From NCBI RefSeq assembly GCF_000406945.1, contig NZ_KE136354.1, positions 2,403,685-2,467,684 on the forward strand: a stretch of 64,000 nt of DNA, written 5' to 3'. A program made the translations under genes and the position numbers. The notes beneath the pieces are model-generated. The model searched no databases. It saw nothing but the letters and a program-made list of their open reading frames with translations, and was not told the DNA's origin. Each line of letters begins with the position of its first letter. Position 1 is the stretch's first letter. This DNA comes from Enterococcus dispar ATCC 51266 (GTDB lineage: Bacteria > Bacillota > Bacilli > Lactobacillales > Enterococcaceae). Of this stretch, positions 51,748 to 60,795 are shown piece after piece.

Positions 51748-53364
51748 CTAATTTTCTTCAATCATGATCGCTTTAATACCAAAGCCGGCTAAAATGCGGG
51801 CCGCAGTATAAGTATTTAATCCCTTCCGGAAAGTTAAATAGACTTTTTTATCTTTTGGAATTTCAGCGATACGATCCCGCAATTCATTTAATGGAATATT
51901 GGCAGTCGCTTCGACGCTTCCGCTTTTGGCTTTACCGGGTTCTCTAACGTCTAAGAAATAAGCTGTTTTAAAATCCTCAGCTGGAATCGCTGCCACGTCA
52001 ATGGTTTCAGCCACTTTTGTCACTTGGTTAATGCCGACATAACCGGCAATATTCACTACATCTCGGGAAGAAGAATAAGGTGGTGAATAAGGAATTTCAA
52101 GATCTGGTAAATCAAAGACAGTCAGATTACCGGTGATAGCAACCGATAATTGGCCAATTCGTTTGTCGACACCTTTTTTACCAACTGCTTGGGCCCCTAA
52201 AATTTTACCGGTTTCTCCGTCAAAAATTAATTTCAAGTTTAAACGTTCAGCTCCGGGATAGAAATAAGCATGGTCAAACGGCGTAATAAAAATTGTTTTA
52301 TAATTTGTAATACCCGCTGCTTTTAACATATGTTCCGTTAAACCGGTATAACTTGCGGTATAATCAAAAATTTTCGCCACACCACTGCCTAAATAGCCAC
52401 GGTAATGTAAGTCGGCACCATTGATGATATCAGCAAGTAAATGTCCTTGGCGGTTGGCAGCACTTGAAAGCATACTTGGTGTTGGTAGGCCGGTGACAAT
52501 ACTTGTGGTTTCGATAATATCGCCAATTGCATAAATATCTTCCACGTTTGTTTGCAAGCGATTATCTACTTTTACTTGACCAGATTTGGATAAATCAATG
52601 CCAGCAGAAGCCGCTAGTTCGTTGTTTGGTGCGACGCCGGTTGCAAAGATAATCATATCTGTTTGCAGCGTATCCCCATTTGATAAGTGAACAGTACGTC
52701 CATGGTCGCTAATTTCAGTAACAGTTGTATTTAAAATCACATGTAAGCCATGTTCAACTAAGTGGTCATAAACCAAAGCGGCAATTTCAGTATCATAAGG
52801 GAAAGCAACTTGTGGCAATTGATCGATTAAAGTCACGTCAAGGCCGCGTTCTTTAAAGTTTTCAGCCAGTTCTAATCCCATTACGCCAGCGCCTAAAACC
52901 GTTACACTTTGTGGTTTTTCAGTATTTAAAAAGTCCATGATTTTATCTGCATGGGTCACATTGCGTAAAATAAAGCCGTTTTTAGCTTCGTTAGCACCTT
53001 TAATCGGTGGTAAAGTTGGGCGGGCACCAGATGCTAAGATGAGACGATCATAATTATCAATTTTATTGGTTCCGTCTACTAAGTTTTTTACACTGACAGT
53101 TTTATTAATCGGATCAATGCTAGTAACTTCGTGTTCAATAAAAACATCGATATTATTCTTTTCTTTTAATTGTGCGGGAGTCCGTTCAATTAAGCTATCC
53201 CGATCTTTAATAACTCCGCCTAAATAATAAGGTAGGGCACAACTGGCAAAGGAAATATTTTCTCCCCGCTCATATAAAACGATTTCATGATTTTCATTTA
53301 AACGACGTAAACGTGTGGCAAAAGAAGGGCCACCAGCTACACCGCCGACAACGATAATTTTCAC
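51748..53364 (-). CDS. CoA-disulfide reductase-like flavoprotein with rhodanese domain
   Basis: A 538-residue FAD/NAD(P)H flavoprotein of the CoADR-Rhd/NADH-oxidase group. VVGGVAGG binds FAD at the N-terminus. The redox Cys (about residue 42) sits in SFASCALPYYLGG. VTVLGAGVMGLELAENF near 153 binds NAD(P)H, DIYAIGDIIE near 280 is the second FAD motif, and the dimerisation domain ends near 445. The C-terminal rhodanese domain (about 455-538) has VYLTFRKGLNTYTAARIL where an active domain has Cys; that position is Phe (about 512), so sulfur transfer by this domain is doubtful. The start is GTG 53364 after AAAGGAG. It may reduce CoA disulfide, polysulfide or O2. Confidence 0.87.
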   Translation of the reverse strand: MKIIVVGGVAGGPSFATRLRRLNENHEIVLYERGENISFASCALPYYLGGVIKDRDSLIERTPAQLKEKNNIDVFIEHEVTSIDPINKTVSVKNLVDGTNKIDNYDRLILASGARPTLPPIKGANEAKNGFILRNVTHADKIMDFLNTEKPQSVTVLGAGVMGLELAENFKERGLDVTLIDQLPQVAFPYDTEIAALVYDHLVEHGLHVILNTTVTEISDHGRTVHLSNGDTLQTDMIIFATGVAPNNELAASAGIDLSKSGQVKVDNRLQTNVEDIYAIGDIIETTSIVTGLPTPSMLSSAANRQGHLLADIINGADLHYRGYLGSGVAKIFDYTASYTGLTEHMLKAAGITNYKTIFITPFDHAYFYPGAERLNLKLIFDGETGKILGAQAVGKKGVDKRIGQLSVAITGNLTVFDLPDLEIPYSPPYSSSRDVVNIAGYVGINQVTKVAETIDVAAIPAEDFKTAYFLDVREPGKAKSGSVEATANIPLNELRDRIAEIPKDKKVYLTFRKGLNTYTAARILAGFGIKAIMIEEN

Positions 53365-53483
53365 AAAAAACAGCTCCTTTTTTATAACTTACTTGTATAG
53401 TACCTTTTTTAACAAAGGGTGGCAAAGAAAAACACTTACGAAAAATAAGCAAAAAGGAGCAGTGCTTAGCGGCCTTTTTGGTA

Positions 53484-53524
53484 GTAAAAAGCCATCATTT
53501 TTCTTTTGAAAAATGATGGCTTTC
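53484..53524 (-). terminator. Terminator of minus-strand GNAT gene
   Basis: AAGCCATCATTTTT and AAAAATGATGGCTT form a perfect stem. The minus strand continues with TTTTT, so it ends the transcript of the GNAT gene at 53632. Confidence 0.8.
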
Positions 53525-53631
53525 ACTTAAAAGAACAGATGAATGCAGAAGCGGTATTTTTTAACTACGCTTGCGCATTTCTAGTAGTAAGTTTTATTTT
53601 GAAAATAGAAGGAAGCATCCCTGTAATGCAC

Positions 53632-54144
53632 TTAATTTTGCACAGGTTGCGTAAGAGAAAGTTTAAACGCATAAACAGGCATCAAAACACCAGCGACAGT
53701 GCCAATTTTTTCTTCTTGGAAAGTATAACCTTGACGTTCCCAGAATTCTTGTGCACGCGGATTATTTTTCAAAATCCCCAAGCGAATTTCTGTACCGCCG
53801 TCGGATTTGATTTGCTCGACAATTTGGGCATGGACTTGCTCACCAATTTGTTGCCCCCGTACTTTTGGAGTCAATAAAAGTAAGCCAATCATCCAAGCTT
53901 TAGTAGTAGGATAGTTGCGAACAAGATCCAAGACACCGATTAAAGTATCGTGTGAATCAAAAATGCCATAAAGCGTTTTGTCTTCTAATCTCTTTTGTGG
54001 GGGGAATGAGGTTAATAAATCTTGCGCTTCTTTTGGGGGATTTGTCGCCCCTGTAGCTAATACCATATAATCACTTGCTTCTTGACAAAGCACTGCAATC
54101 GCAGGTAGATCTTTTTCAGTTAAAACTTTCAATTTGTAATCCAT
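53632..54144 (-). CDS. GNAT family acetyltransferase
   Basis: A 170-residue acetyltransferase. WMIGLLLLTPKVRGQQIGEQVHAQIVEQI (about residues 84-112; acetyl-CoA loop VRGQQIGEQV) and RLGILKNNPRAQEFWERQGYTF near 122-143 are the standard GNAT motifs A and B. AAAGGAG lies 12 bases before the ATG. Monocistronic. Substrate unknown. Confidence 0.85.
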   Translation of the reverse strand: MDYKLKVLTEKDLPAIAVLCQEASDYMVLATGATNPPKEAQDLLTSFPPQKRLEDKTLYGIFDSHDTLIGVLDLVRNYPTTKAWMIGLLLLTPKVRGQQIGEQVHAQIVEQIKSDGGTEIRLGILKNNPRAQEFWERQGYTFQEEKIGTVAGVLMPVYAFKLSLTQPVQN

Positions 54145-54322
54145 GATTCATTAAACTCCTTTAGTATAATAAAAAATAAATTGATCCAATTTATAAAACC
54201 AACAATAACCTCTATTGTATCATGGAAATTGAAAATTATAAATAACGAAGAAAATAAAGAGAAAACATTTTTTGAAAATAAAGTGACTTGCTTTTAAAGT
54301 ATTCTTTTTTTCTAAAAGACAA

Positions 54323-54784
54323 TTAGTTTCTAATTTTGAATACCATTTTTTTGACTGTATTCGCAATAGGCATATCTTGAACTCCAGTTTTATGTGCTTC
54401 TTGGGTCCAAAGTAAGAGAAAATTTTCTTTTCCGGGCTCGCTATTTAAAGTAATATAGCGAGCGCTTGTTCCTTCTAATAAGTAATAATCTTCTTCTTCA
54501 TGATACTCACCGGCACTTAGAGGAGATGAATCTGCTAAGTAGATACGTTCATTTCCCTCTAATAAGAAGTGGAGATCAATCTCATGATTGTGGGCTTCCC
54601 AACTTCTATTTGTAAAAGTATCAGTTTTATAGCTCAAAAGCCGAACTATAACTTTATCACTTAAACGTTCTTCTTTAAATTGCCAGGGCTCTTGTTGCCA
54701 GTTGTTGATAAAGTCGCTAATGGTTTTTAACTGCGGTTGTATTGCATTCAGTTTCATAACATCGTTGCTAGTTGTGAGTAACAA
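54323..54784 (-). CDS. YhcH/YjgK/YiaL family protein (nan cluster)
   Basis: A 153-residue cupin-like protein of the YhcH/EbgC group. The metal-binding pattern is visible in WEAHNHEIDLHFLLEGNERI (about residues 62-82) and EEDYYLLEG near 100. Relatives in nan clusters are linked to anomerisation or handling of sialic acid. TTG 54784 is chosen because GGAGG precedes it at good distance; ATG 54757 has no ribosome site. It is divergent from nanA and shares the control region with it. Confidence 0.78.
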   Translation of the reverse strand: MLLTTSNDVMKLNAIQPQLKTISDFINNWQQEPWQFKEERLSDKVIVRLLSYKTDTFTNRSWEAHNHEIDLHFLLEGNERIYLADSSPLSAGEYHEEEDYYLLEGTSARYITLNSEPGKENFLLLWTQEAHKTGVQDMPIANTVKKMVFKIRN

Positions 54785-54832
54785 AAAAATTCCTCCAATT
54801 ATTATTAAATTTTTCTAATTAAAACCAGAAAT

Positions 54833-54846
54833 ATAAATCGCTTTCA
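54833..54846. promoter_or_regulatory. Candidate catabolite (cre) site in nan control region
   Basis: ATAAATCGCTTTCA matches the cre consensus TGWAANCGNTNNCA except at the first two bases. It lies between the divergent YhcH and nanA genes. The rest of the 250-base gap is very AT-rich; I see no other clear site apart from a near-palindrome GAAAAATATTTTC at about 54956. Confidence 0.4.
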
Positions 54847-55037
54847 ATGTACCGCAAGAAAATGATTTTATCAATGGTTTTATTATATAAAATTATTTTC
54901 ATAATCTTTATCTAAATAGAATTTATATAAAAATAGCTAATAAATGTTCTTTAAAGAAAAATATTTTCATCAAAAAATAATACAAGAAAAAAATTATCGT
55001 GATATATTGGATTTATCAAAAATATGGAGGCGCTATC

Positions 55038-55907
55038 ATGGCAAATTTAATAACAGCATTATTAGTTCCGTTTGATAAGAGTGGTCAATTAATGGAAGAA
55101 AGCTTAAGAAAAATAGTGGAATATAATATTTCAGAAAATAACGTAGATGGATTATACGTTGGCGGTAGTACTGGAGAAAATTTTATGTTGGATACAGCAA
55201 CGAAAAAAAATATTTTCCGAATTGTTAAAGAGGTTGCAGAAGATAGAGTCGAATTGATTGCACAAGTAGGTTCATTAAATATATATGAAGCAAAAGAATT
55301 AGCGGCGTACGTTGTGAATGAACTAGGATACTCTAAAATTTCTTCTGTGACACCTTTTTATTATAAGTTTGACTTTGAAGAAATCAAAAACTATTATTTT
55401 GAAATTGTTAAGGATGTTGAAACTGAGCTGATTGTCTATTCCATTCCAGCCCTAACAGGTGTCAACTTCAGTGAAGATCAATTTGGAGAACTATTTGCAA
55501 ATCCTAAAATTACTGGAGTCAAATATACTGCAGGTGACTTTTATTTAATGGAACGTTTACGTAGCCGTTTTCCTAATAAATTGATGTATTCCGGATTTGA
55601 TGAAATGCTTTTACCAGCGGCGGCTGTGGGAATTGATGGAGCAATTGGTTCGACCTTTAATGTTAATGCAAAACGAGCACGCCAAATTCTAGAAGCTGTT
55701 GAACAAAATGATTTTGTAACAGCGCGCAAACTACAAGCAGAAACTAATGATTTAATTCAAAAAATATTAGATAACGGTTTATACAATACCTTAAAACTTA
55801 TGCTTACTGAAAAAGGAGTAGATATGGGATATTGCCACTTGCCGATGAAACATTACACAGACAATCAAGTGAAAGTAGCCCAAAAACTTGTTAAAGACTA
55901 TATGTAA
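55038..55907 (+). CDS. nanA: N-acetylneuraminate lyase
   Basis: Splits sialic acid into N-acetylmannosamine and pyruvate by a Schiff-base aldolase reaction. The 289-residue TIM barrel has GLYVGGSTGENFML near residue 36 (substrate-carboxylate loop), the catalytic Tyr in ELIVYSIPALTGVNF near 135, and the Schiff-base Lys in ITGVKYTAGDFYLME near 162. ATG 55038 follows TATGGAGG; the longer reading from 54999 has no ribosome site. First gene of the nan operon. Confidence 0.94.
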   Translation: MANLITALLVPFDKSGQLMEESLRKIVEYNISENNVDGLYVGGSTGENFMLDTATKKNIFRIVKEVAEDRVELIAQVGSLNIYEAKELAAYVVNELGYSKISSVTPFYYKFDFEEIKNYYFEIVKDVETELIVYSIPALTGVNFSEDQFGELFANPKITGVKYTAGDFYLMERLRSRFPNKLMYSGFDEMLLPAAAVGIDGAIGSTFNVNAKRARQILEAVEQNDFVTARKLQAETNDLIQKILDNGLYNTLKLMLTEKGVDMGYCHLPMKHYTDNQVKVAQKLVKDYM

Positions 55908-55928
55908 GCTGCTTTGGAGGAATAAGAA

Positions 55929-56621
55929 ATGAAAAAAGATTTTTTGTCAGAAGTTAAAGGAAATTTAATTGTATCCTGCCAAGCTTTACCAGATGAACCA
56001 CTTTTTAGCCCTTTCATTATGAGTCGGATGGCTAAAGCAGCCTTAGAATCTGGTGCTAAAGCTATTAGAGCGAATACAATTGCAGATATTCAATGTATCA
56101 AAGATGTAAATGACACAGCTGTGATTGGCATCATAAAAAAAGAATATGGCGACAACCCGGTTTTTATTACCCCAACTTTAAAAGAGGTACGGGCACTTTG
56201 CAGTATTGGCTGTGAAGTGGTAGCTATGGATGGTACGCTAAGAAAACGCCCAAATGGTGAAGAGTTAGCAGATATTGTAGCAGAAATAAAAAAAGAATAT
56301 CCTGAAATTTTGTTAATGGCAGATTGCTCTACTGTAAAAGATGCACTGTACTGTCAAGATTTAGATTTTGATATCATTGCGACTACGCTTCATGGTTACA
56401 CTGCTGAAACAAAAGGACAAGATATTGCAAATGATGATTTTTCTTTAGTAGATGACTTATTAAGAGTAATCACTAAGCCGATTATTGTAGAAGGAAATAT
56501 TGATACCCCAGAAAAATTAGCCAAAGTTATGAAAAAAGGTGTCTTTTCTGTGGTAGTAGGGAGTGCTATTACACGACCACAATTAATTACGAAAAAATTT
56601 GTTGCTGCCCTTGAAAGCTAA
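55929..56621 (+). CDS. nanE: N-acetylmannosamine-6-phosphate 2-epimerase
   Basis: Converts ManNAc-6-P to GlcNAc-6-P. The 230-residue barrel has LIVSCQALPDEPL at the start, AIRANTIADIQCIK near 43, the catalytic-region EVVAMDGTLRKRP near 92, LMADCSTVKDAL near 123, IIVEGNIDTPEKL near 182 and VVVGSAITRPQLIT near 205. TTTGGAGGAA precedes the start. Confidence 0.95.
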   Translation: MKKDFLSEVKGNLIVSCQALPDEPLFSPFIMSRMAKAALESGAKAIRANTIADIQCIKDVNDTAVIGIIKKEYGDNPVFITPTLKEVRALCSIGCEVVAMDGTLRKRPNGEELADIVAEIKKEYPEILLMADCSTVKDALYCQDLDFDIIATTLHGYTAETKGQDIANDDFSLVDDLLRVITKPIIVEGNIDTPEKLAKVMKKGVFSVVVGSAITRPQLITKKFVAALES

Positions 56622-56624
56622 TGA

Positions 56625-56653
56625 TAAAATCCGACGATTTTTCGTCGGATTTT
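56625..56653 (+). terminator. Hairpin between nanE and permease genes
   Basis: AAAATCCGACGA and TCGTCGGATTTT form a perfect 12-bp stem with a short T loop and only four T after it. It is probably a partial terminator or mRNA-stability element within the operon. Confidence 0.6.
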
Positions 56654-56674
56654 AACTAAAGGAGGATAAAAAAA

Positions 56675-57595
56675 TTGGAAAAAGCACAACGCTTAGATAT
56701 TGGGAAAAATACACAAACGAAGAAAAAATTTCGTGGGATTGAAAATCCAATTTCTGGTTATTTGTTTATTGCACCACAAGTTCTATTAATGTTAGTTTTC
56801 ATTGTCTATCCTGTGTTAAAAGGTTTTAAGATGAGTCTTTACGAAGTTTATGGTATGGATAAATATTTTGTTGGTTTCCAGAATTTCATAGATTTGTTTC
56901 AAGATCCTATCTTTGTAAAATCAATTTTTAATACAATTTTCTTTGTTGTTGCGATTGTCGTAGCTACTATTGTGTTTGCTCTATTTGTTGCAACTACAGT
57001 TTACGATAAAAATCCAAAATATGTTTCCTTTATTCGTGGTAGTTATTATTTGCCTGTAATTGTTTCCATGGTAGTTATGAGTATTATCTGGAATTTTCTC
57101 CTAAATCCTTCTAATGGATTGATTAGTTATGCTTTAAATAATATAGGCGTTGAAAATGTTAATTTATTGGGAGATAGTCGAACTGTTATGCCAGTGATTA
57201 TCTTTGTTACCTTTGTCGGAAATGTGGGACAAGCCATTATTTTATATATTGCAGCCATGATTGGCCTACCAGCTGATTTATTTGAAGCAGCACAGTTGGA
57301 TGGGGCAACTAGATGGCAAAGAATTCGTCATATTTTAGTTCCTTTGATGCGACCTACGACGATTTATTTAACAATTATTAATATTATTGCTGTATTGAAA
57401 ATTTTCGTTGTGATTCAATTATTAACAGGTGGGGGACCCAACAATGCTTCTGTAACAATGATGTATTACTTATATCAAAATGCTTTCATCTATAACAATA
57501 CAGGGGCTGCTTCTGCAATTGGAGTTTTAATGTTTATTATCGCAATGCTATTTAGTTTGCCACAATTAAAGACATTTTTAAAATCAGATAAATAA
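56675..57595 (+). CDS. Sialic acid ABC transporter permease 1
   Basis: A 306-residue CUT1 permease with six helices. YLFIAPQVLLMLVFIVYPVL opens helix 1 (about residues 28-47) and the EAA loop is DLFEAAQLDGATRWQRIRHI near 205. It starts with TTG after AAAGGAGG. Placement between nanE and a second permease makes it part of a sialic-acid importer of the pneumococcal SatABC type; the ligand assignment rests on context. Confidence 0.87.
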   Translation: MEKAQRLDIGKNTQTKKKFRGIENPISGYLFIAPQVLLMLVFIVYPVLKGFKMSLYEVYGMDKYFVGFQNFIDLFQDPIFVKSIFNTIFFVVAIVVATIVFALFVATTVYDKNPKYVSFIRGSYYLPVIVSMVVMSIIWNFLLNPSNGLISYALNNIGVENVNLLGDSRTVMPVIIFVTFVGNVGQAIILYIAAMIGLPADLFEAAQLDGATRWQRIRHILVPLMRPTTIYLTIINIIAVLKIFVVIQLLTGGGPNNASVTMMYYLYQNAFIYNNTGAASAIGVLMFIIAMLFSLPQLKTFLKSDK

Positions 57596-57607
57596 GGAGG
57601 GTATCTC

Positions 57608-58444
57608 GTGTTTGCTAAATTAAAACGAATGGAAAAATTTGACTTAGTCACTAATATTATCGTCTTTTTCCTAGCACTATGCTTCTTACTACCACTGTTT
57701 TGGTTGTTAACCAATACCTTTAAAACTTCGCCGGAAATTTATAAAATGCCACCAGACATTTTGCCTAAAAATTGGTTTACGGGAAATTTATCGGAATTGT
57801 TTCAGGGTCAGCCAGCTTTTCAATGGATTTGGAATAGTTTTGTAGTATCATTTCTGACCAGTTTATTCAGTGTTTTGATTTCGGCTTTAGCAGCTTATGG
57901 TTTTGCCAAATTACATTTCAAAGGTAGAACTGTTCTCTTTGTTTTAGTGATTGCTTCCATTATGGTTCCTAAAGAAACATTTATTGTACCGTTATTTGAT
58001 GTTATTATTGGGCTAAATTGGATTGATACGTATCAATCAATGATTGTCCCGAACTTGGCGACTGGTTTTGGTACATTTATGCTATATTCCTTCTTTAAAG
58101 ATATCCCAGAATCACTGCGAGAATCTGCCAAATTGGATGGCGCCAACGAGTGGACAATTTTTAGTAAATTAATGTTGCCAATTGTAAAACCTGGAATCGG
58201 TGCATTGTTCATTTTGAATTTTGTTACTGCTTGGAATGATTATTTGTGGCAATTGTTAATGGCACGCAGCAAAGAAATGAAAACGCTAACTATCGGGGTG
58301 GCTAGTTTGCAACAAGATATTAATCCTAATATTGGCTTGCGCGTTGCAGGTGCTGCTATAGCTGCTTTGCCAATGTTAATTATCTTCATTTTATTCCAAC
58401 GATACTTTACGAAAGGGGCTACTGCAGGCGCGGTTAAAGAATAG
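57608..58444 (+). CDS. Sialic acid ABC transporter permease 2
   Basis: A 278-residue partner permease with six helices and the EAA loop ESLRESAKLDGANEWTIFSK near residue 170. The start is GTG 57608 after AGGAGGG. It ends 26 bases before the binding-protein start. No ATPase gene follows or precedes it in the cluster. Confidence 0.87.
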   Translation: MFAKLKRMEKFDLVTNIIVFFLALCFLLPLFWLLTNTFKTSPEIYKMPPDILPKNWFTGNLSELFQGQPAFQWIWNSFVVSFLTSLFSVLISALAAYGFAKLHFKGRTVLFVLVIASIMVPKETFIVPLFDVIIGLNWIDTYQSMIVPNLATGFGTFMLYSFFKDIPESLRESAKLDGANEWTIFSKLMLPIVKPGIGALFILNFVTAWNDYLWQLLMARSKEMKTLTIGVASLQQDINPNIGLRVAGAAIAALPMLIIFILFQRYFTKGATAGAVKE

Positions 58445-58470
58445 CACCTGTGAAAGAGAGGACTATAATT

Positions 58471-59805
58471 ATGAAAAAATTATTCTTAGGTTTATTAGCG
58501 AGTGTTACCCTTTTCACTGTGTCTGGTTGTGGCTCAGCTAATGCAAAAGCACAAAATGAAATTGATGTTTGGTTGACTCCACAATGGAAAGGTACTTTCA
58601 GTGCAGATGAAAAAGGTGCAGATTACGATAGTTTTTTAAAAACCGCTGCCAACATGTATGAAAAAGAACATCCAGATGTGAAAATTAATGTACAGGTTGT
58701 TCCTGGTGATGAACGAGATAGTAAAATGAGTGTAGCAACACAAACTAATACTTTACCAGATGTGTTTTTTGATTCCACATTTGTTTTATCCACATTTGCT
58801 CATCAAGGATTATTGGAACCTTTCAATGAAGTCATTGATAGTAAGAATGAAGGGGATATTTCAGAAGCAATTTGGAATAATGTTCAAATTGATGATAAAA
58901 CATATTTTTATCCCTTTGCTCAAAATCCTGGTACGCTAGCGTACAATGCGGATATGTTTAAAGCTGCAGGATTAGAAGAATGTATTAGTGGTAAACATGA
59001 TATTGCAACTTGGACGACTGATGAATTTTATAAAATTTTGACAAAACTAAAAGAAGCTAATAATAAAGTGGCACCTTTAGGATTTTTTTGCAAAAATAAT
59101 CAAGGTGATACATGGAATATGATGTATTTGCGGATGTTTGGTAATCAATTCTTTGATGAAAACGGAGAGTTGAATGTTAATGAAAAATCTGGTGTAGAAG
59201 CGTTAAGTTTTTTGAAAAAATTAAACGAAGAACAATTGATGGCTTCAGGTCCTGAGTCTTTAGTAAGTAACGATGTTAATGCGATGTTTCAAAATCAACA
59301 AGTAGCTGTTAGTTTTACGAATGCAATGTTGTTTAATGGTATGTTAGGAGCTATGAAAGATGGTACAGTAGAAAATTTTGATGCAAGGCTTGCAAATGTG
59401 CCGGGGAAAAAAATGCCTGTTTCCTTTACTTATGTATTGGGATCTGGGGTATTTAATACAAATGGTGAAAAGCGCAAAGATTTGGCACAAGATTTCGTTA
59501 AATTTTATTCCGAAAATAAAGAATTAGTAGAAGCAAGTATTAATTTCCTTCCCATCCGTAATAGTGTAGCGGATGCACATAAAGCAGATTTACCTTATCT
59601 TGCTGCTTATTTAGATAATGATAAGTATGTTGTAAATTTTTCTAATAATAGTCCTGGCTATGCCGAAATACGTAATGCTTTATATCCAGAGCTACAAGCT
59701 GTAATGACAGGCGATAAAACACCAAAAGCCGCTTTAGATAACTTTGTAAACACTGGGAATAAAGTTATAGACCGTGGATTGCGCCGCTCTAAAGCTTTGG
59801 AATAA
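58471..59805 (+). CDS. Sialic acid ABC transporter binding lipoprotein
   Basis: A 444-residue solute receptor with signal and lipobox FTVSGC (Cys 20). EIDVWLTPQWKGTFSADEKGADYDSFL follows (split at GTF), then the central YFYPFAQNPGTLAYNADMFKAAGL hinge region typical of CUT1 binding proteins (split at GTL). ATG 58471 has GAGAGGA before it; the earlier ATG at 58450 would put seven extra residues before a normal signal peptide. Context points to sialic acid or a related amino sugar. Confidence 0.86.
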   Translation: MKKLFLGLLASVTLFTVSGCGSANAKAQNEIDVWLTPQWKGTFSADEKGADYDSFLKTAANMYEKEHPDVKINVQVVPGDERDSKMSVATQTNTLPDVFFDSTFVLSTFAHQGLLEPFNEVIDSKNEGDISEAIWNNVQIDDKTYFYPFAQNPGTLAYNADMFKAAGLEECISGKHDIATWTTDEFYKILTKLKEANNKVAPLGFFCKNNQGDTWNMMYLRMFGNQFFDENGELNVNEKSGVEALSFLKKLNEEQLMASGPESLVSNDVNAMFQNQQVAVSFTNAMLFNGMLGAMKDGTVENFDARLANVPGKKMPVSFTYVLGSGVFNTNGEKRKDLAQDFVKFYSENKELVEASINFLPIRNSVADAHKADLPYLAAYLDNDKYVVNFSNNSPGYAEIRNALYPELQAVMTGDKTPKAALDNFVNTGNKVIDRGLRRSKALE

Positions 59806-59807
59806 TA

Positions 59808-59846
59808 AGCTATAAGCCGCGAGTCTGTTGACTTACGGCTTATAAT
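59808..59846 (+). terminator. Hairpin after binding-protein gene
   Basis: TATAAGCCG and CGGCTTATA form a perfect 9-bp stem with a loop of about 17 bases. Only a weak T-run follows, so it may lower expression of nanK and the regulator relative to the transporter. Confidence 0.5.
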
Positions 59847-59872
59847 ACTCTTTTACGAAAGGAATTTTTTAA

Positions 59873-60754
59873 ATGTCCAATTATTTTTGTATTGATATTG
59901 GTGGTACTAGTATTAAAAGTGGCGTGTATAATGAAATGGGAGAAGCTGTTTCTCCCAGTCAAACAACACCTTGTCAAAATACTAAGAAGCAAAATATGAT
60001 TTTAAAGACAGTTCTTGACTTAATCCAACGAATATCAGTAGAATATAGCATAGTCGGTGTTGCAATCTCTAGTTCAGGTGTTATTGACCCCGAAAAAGGA
60101 GAAGTTGTTTATGCAGGCTACACTATTCCTAATTTTCAGGGAACAAATTTTAAAAAAGCCGTTAAAGATAGTTTTAATTTGCCTTGCGAGGTAGAAAATG
60201 ATGTCAATTGCGTGTTACTAGCTGAAGCCTGGCAGGGAAAGCTATTAACCCAAAAAAATATTGTCTGTTTAGCTGTTGGTACCGGAGTGGGTGGTGCTGT
60301 TTATCAAAACGGGGCACTTGTGCGAGGTACGAATTTTTGTGCAGGGGAAGTGGGCTATTTACAGGTAGAGGGAAAAAATTTTCAAGACCTTGCTTCAACA
60401 AATGCTTTAACCAGGCGGGCGCAAGAATTTTTACAGCAACAAAATTTAAATGGTCATCAGATTATGGCATTAGCTGAAACTGGAAACCCTAAAGTTCTAA
60501 AGGTTTTAGATGATTGGCTGCAAGATTTGGCTAAAGGGATTACTACTATTATGTATTTACTCAATCCTGAACAGATTATTTTAGGAGGGGGTATTATGGA
60601 GCAAGTTGGTTTTATTAAGCCTCACCTAGAAGCAAAAATTGCCGAACAATTAATATCACCAATTTTTGGTAAAAGTGAATTATATTTTGCAAAACTTGGA
60701 AATAAAGCCGGTATGGTTGGGGCGTTATACCACTTTTTAACCCAGCAAAATTAA
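59873..60754 (+). CDS. nanK: ROK-family N-acetylmannosamine kinase
   Basis: Phosphorylates N-acetylmannosamine, linking nanA and nanE. The 293-residue ROK kinase has the ATP phosphate loop DIGGTSIKSGVY at residues 8-19, the catalytic Asp in EVENDVNCVLLAE near 108, and AVGTGVGGAVYQNG near 135. The usual zinc-binding CxCGxxGC after GEVGY is absent, as in some other Gram-positive nan-cluster kinases I recall. AAAGGAA precedes the start. The substrate assignment is by context. Confidence 0.85.
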   Translation: MSNYFCIDIGGTSIKSGVYNEMGEAVSPSQTTPCQNTKKQNMILKTVLDLIQRISVEYSIVGVAISSSGVIDPEKGEVVYAGYTIPNFQGTNFKKAVKDSFNLPCEVENDVNCVLLAEAWQGKLLTQKNIVCLAVGTGVGGAVYQNGALVRGTNFCAGEVGYLQVEGKNFQDLASTNALTRRAQEFLQQQNLNGHQIMALAETGNPKVLKVLDDWLQDLAKGITTIMYLLNPEQIILGGGIMEQVGFIKPHLEAKIAEQLISPIFGKSELYFAKLGNKAGMVGALYHFLTQQN

Positions 60755-60795
60755 TTTTTATAAGTTAAATTGACAATAAGAAAAGGGGGCGCAAC

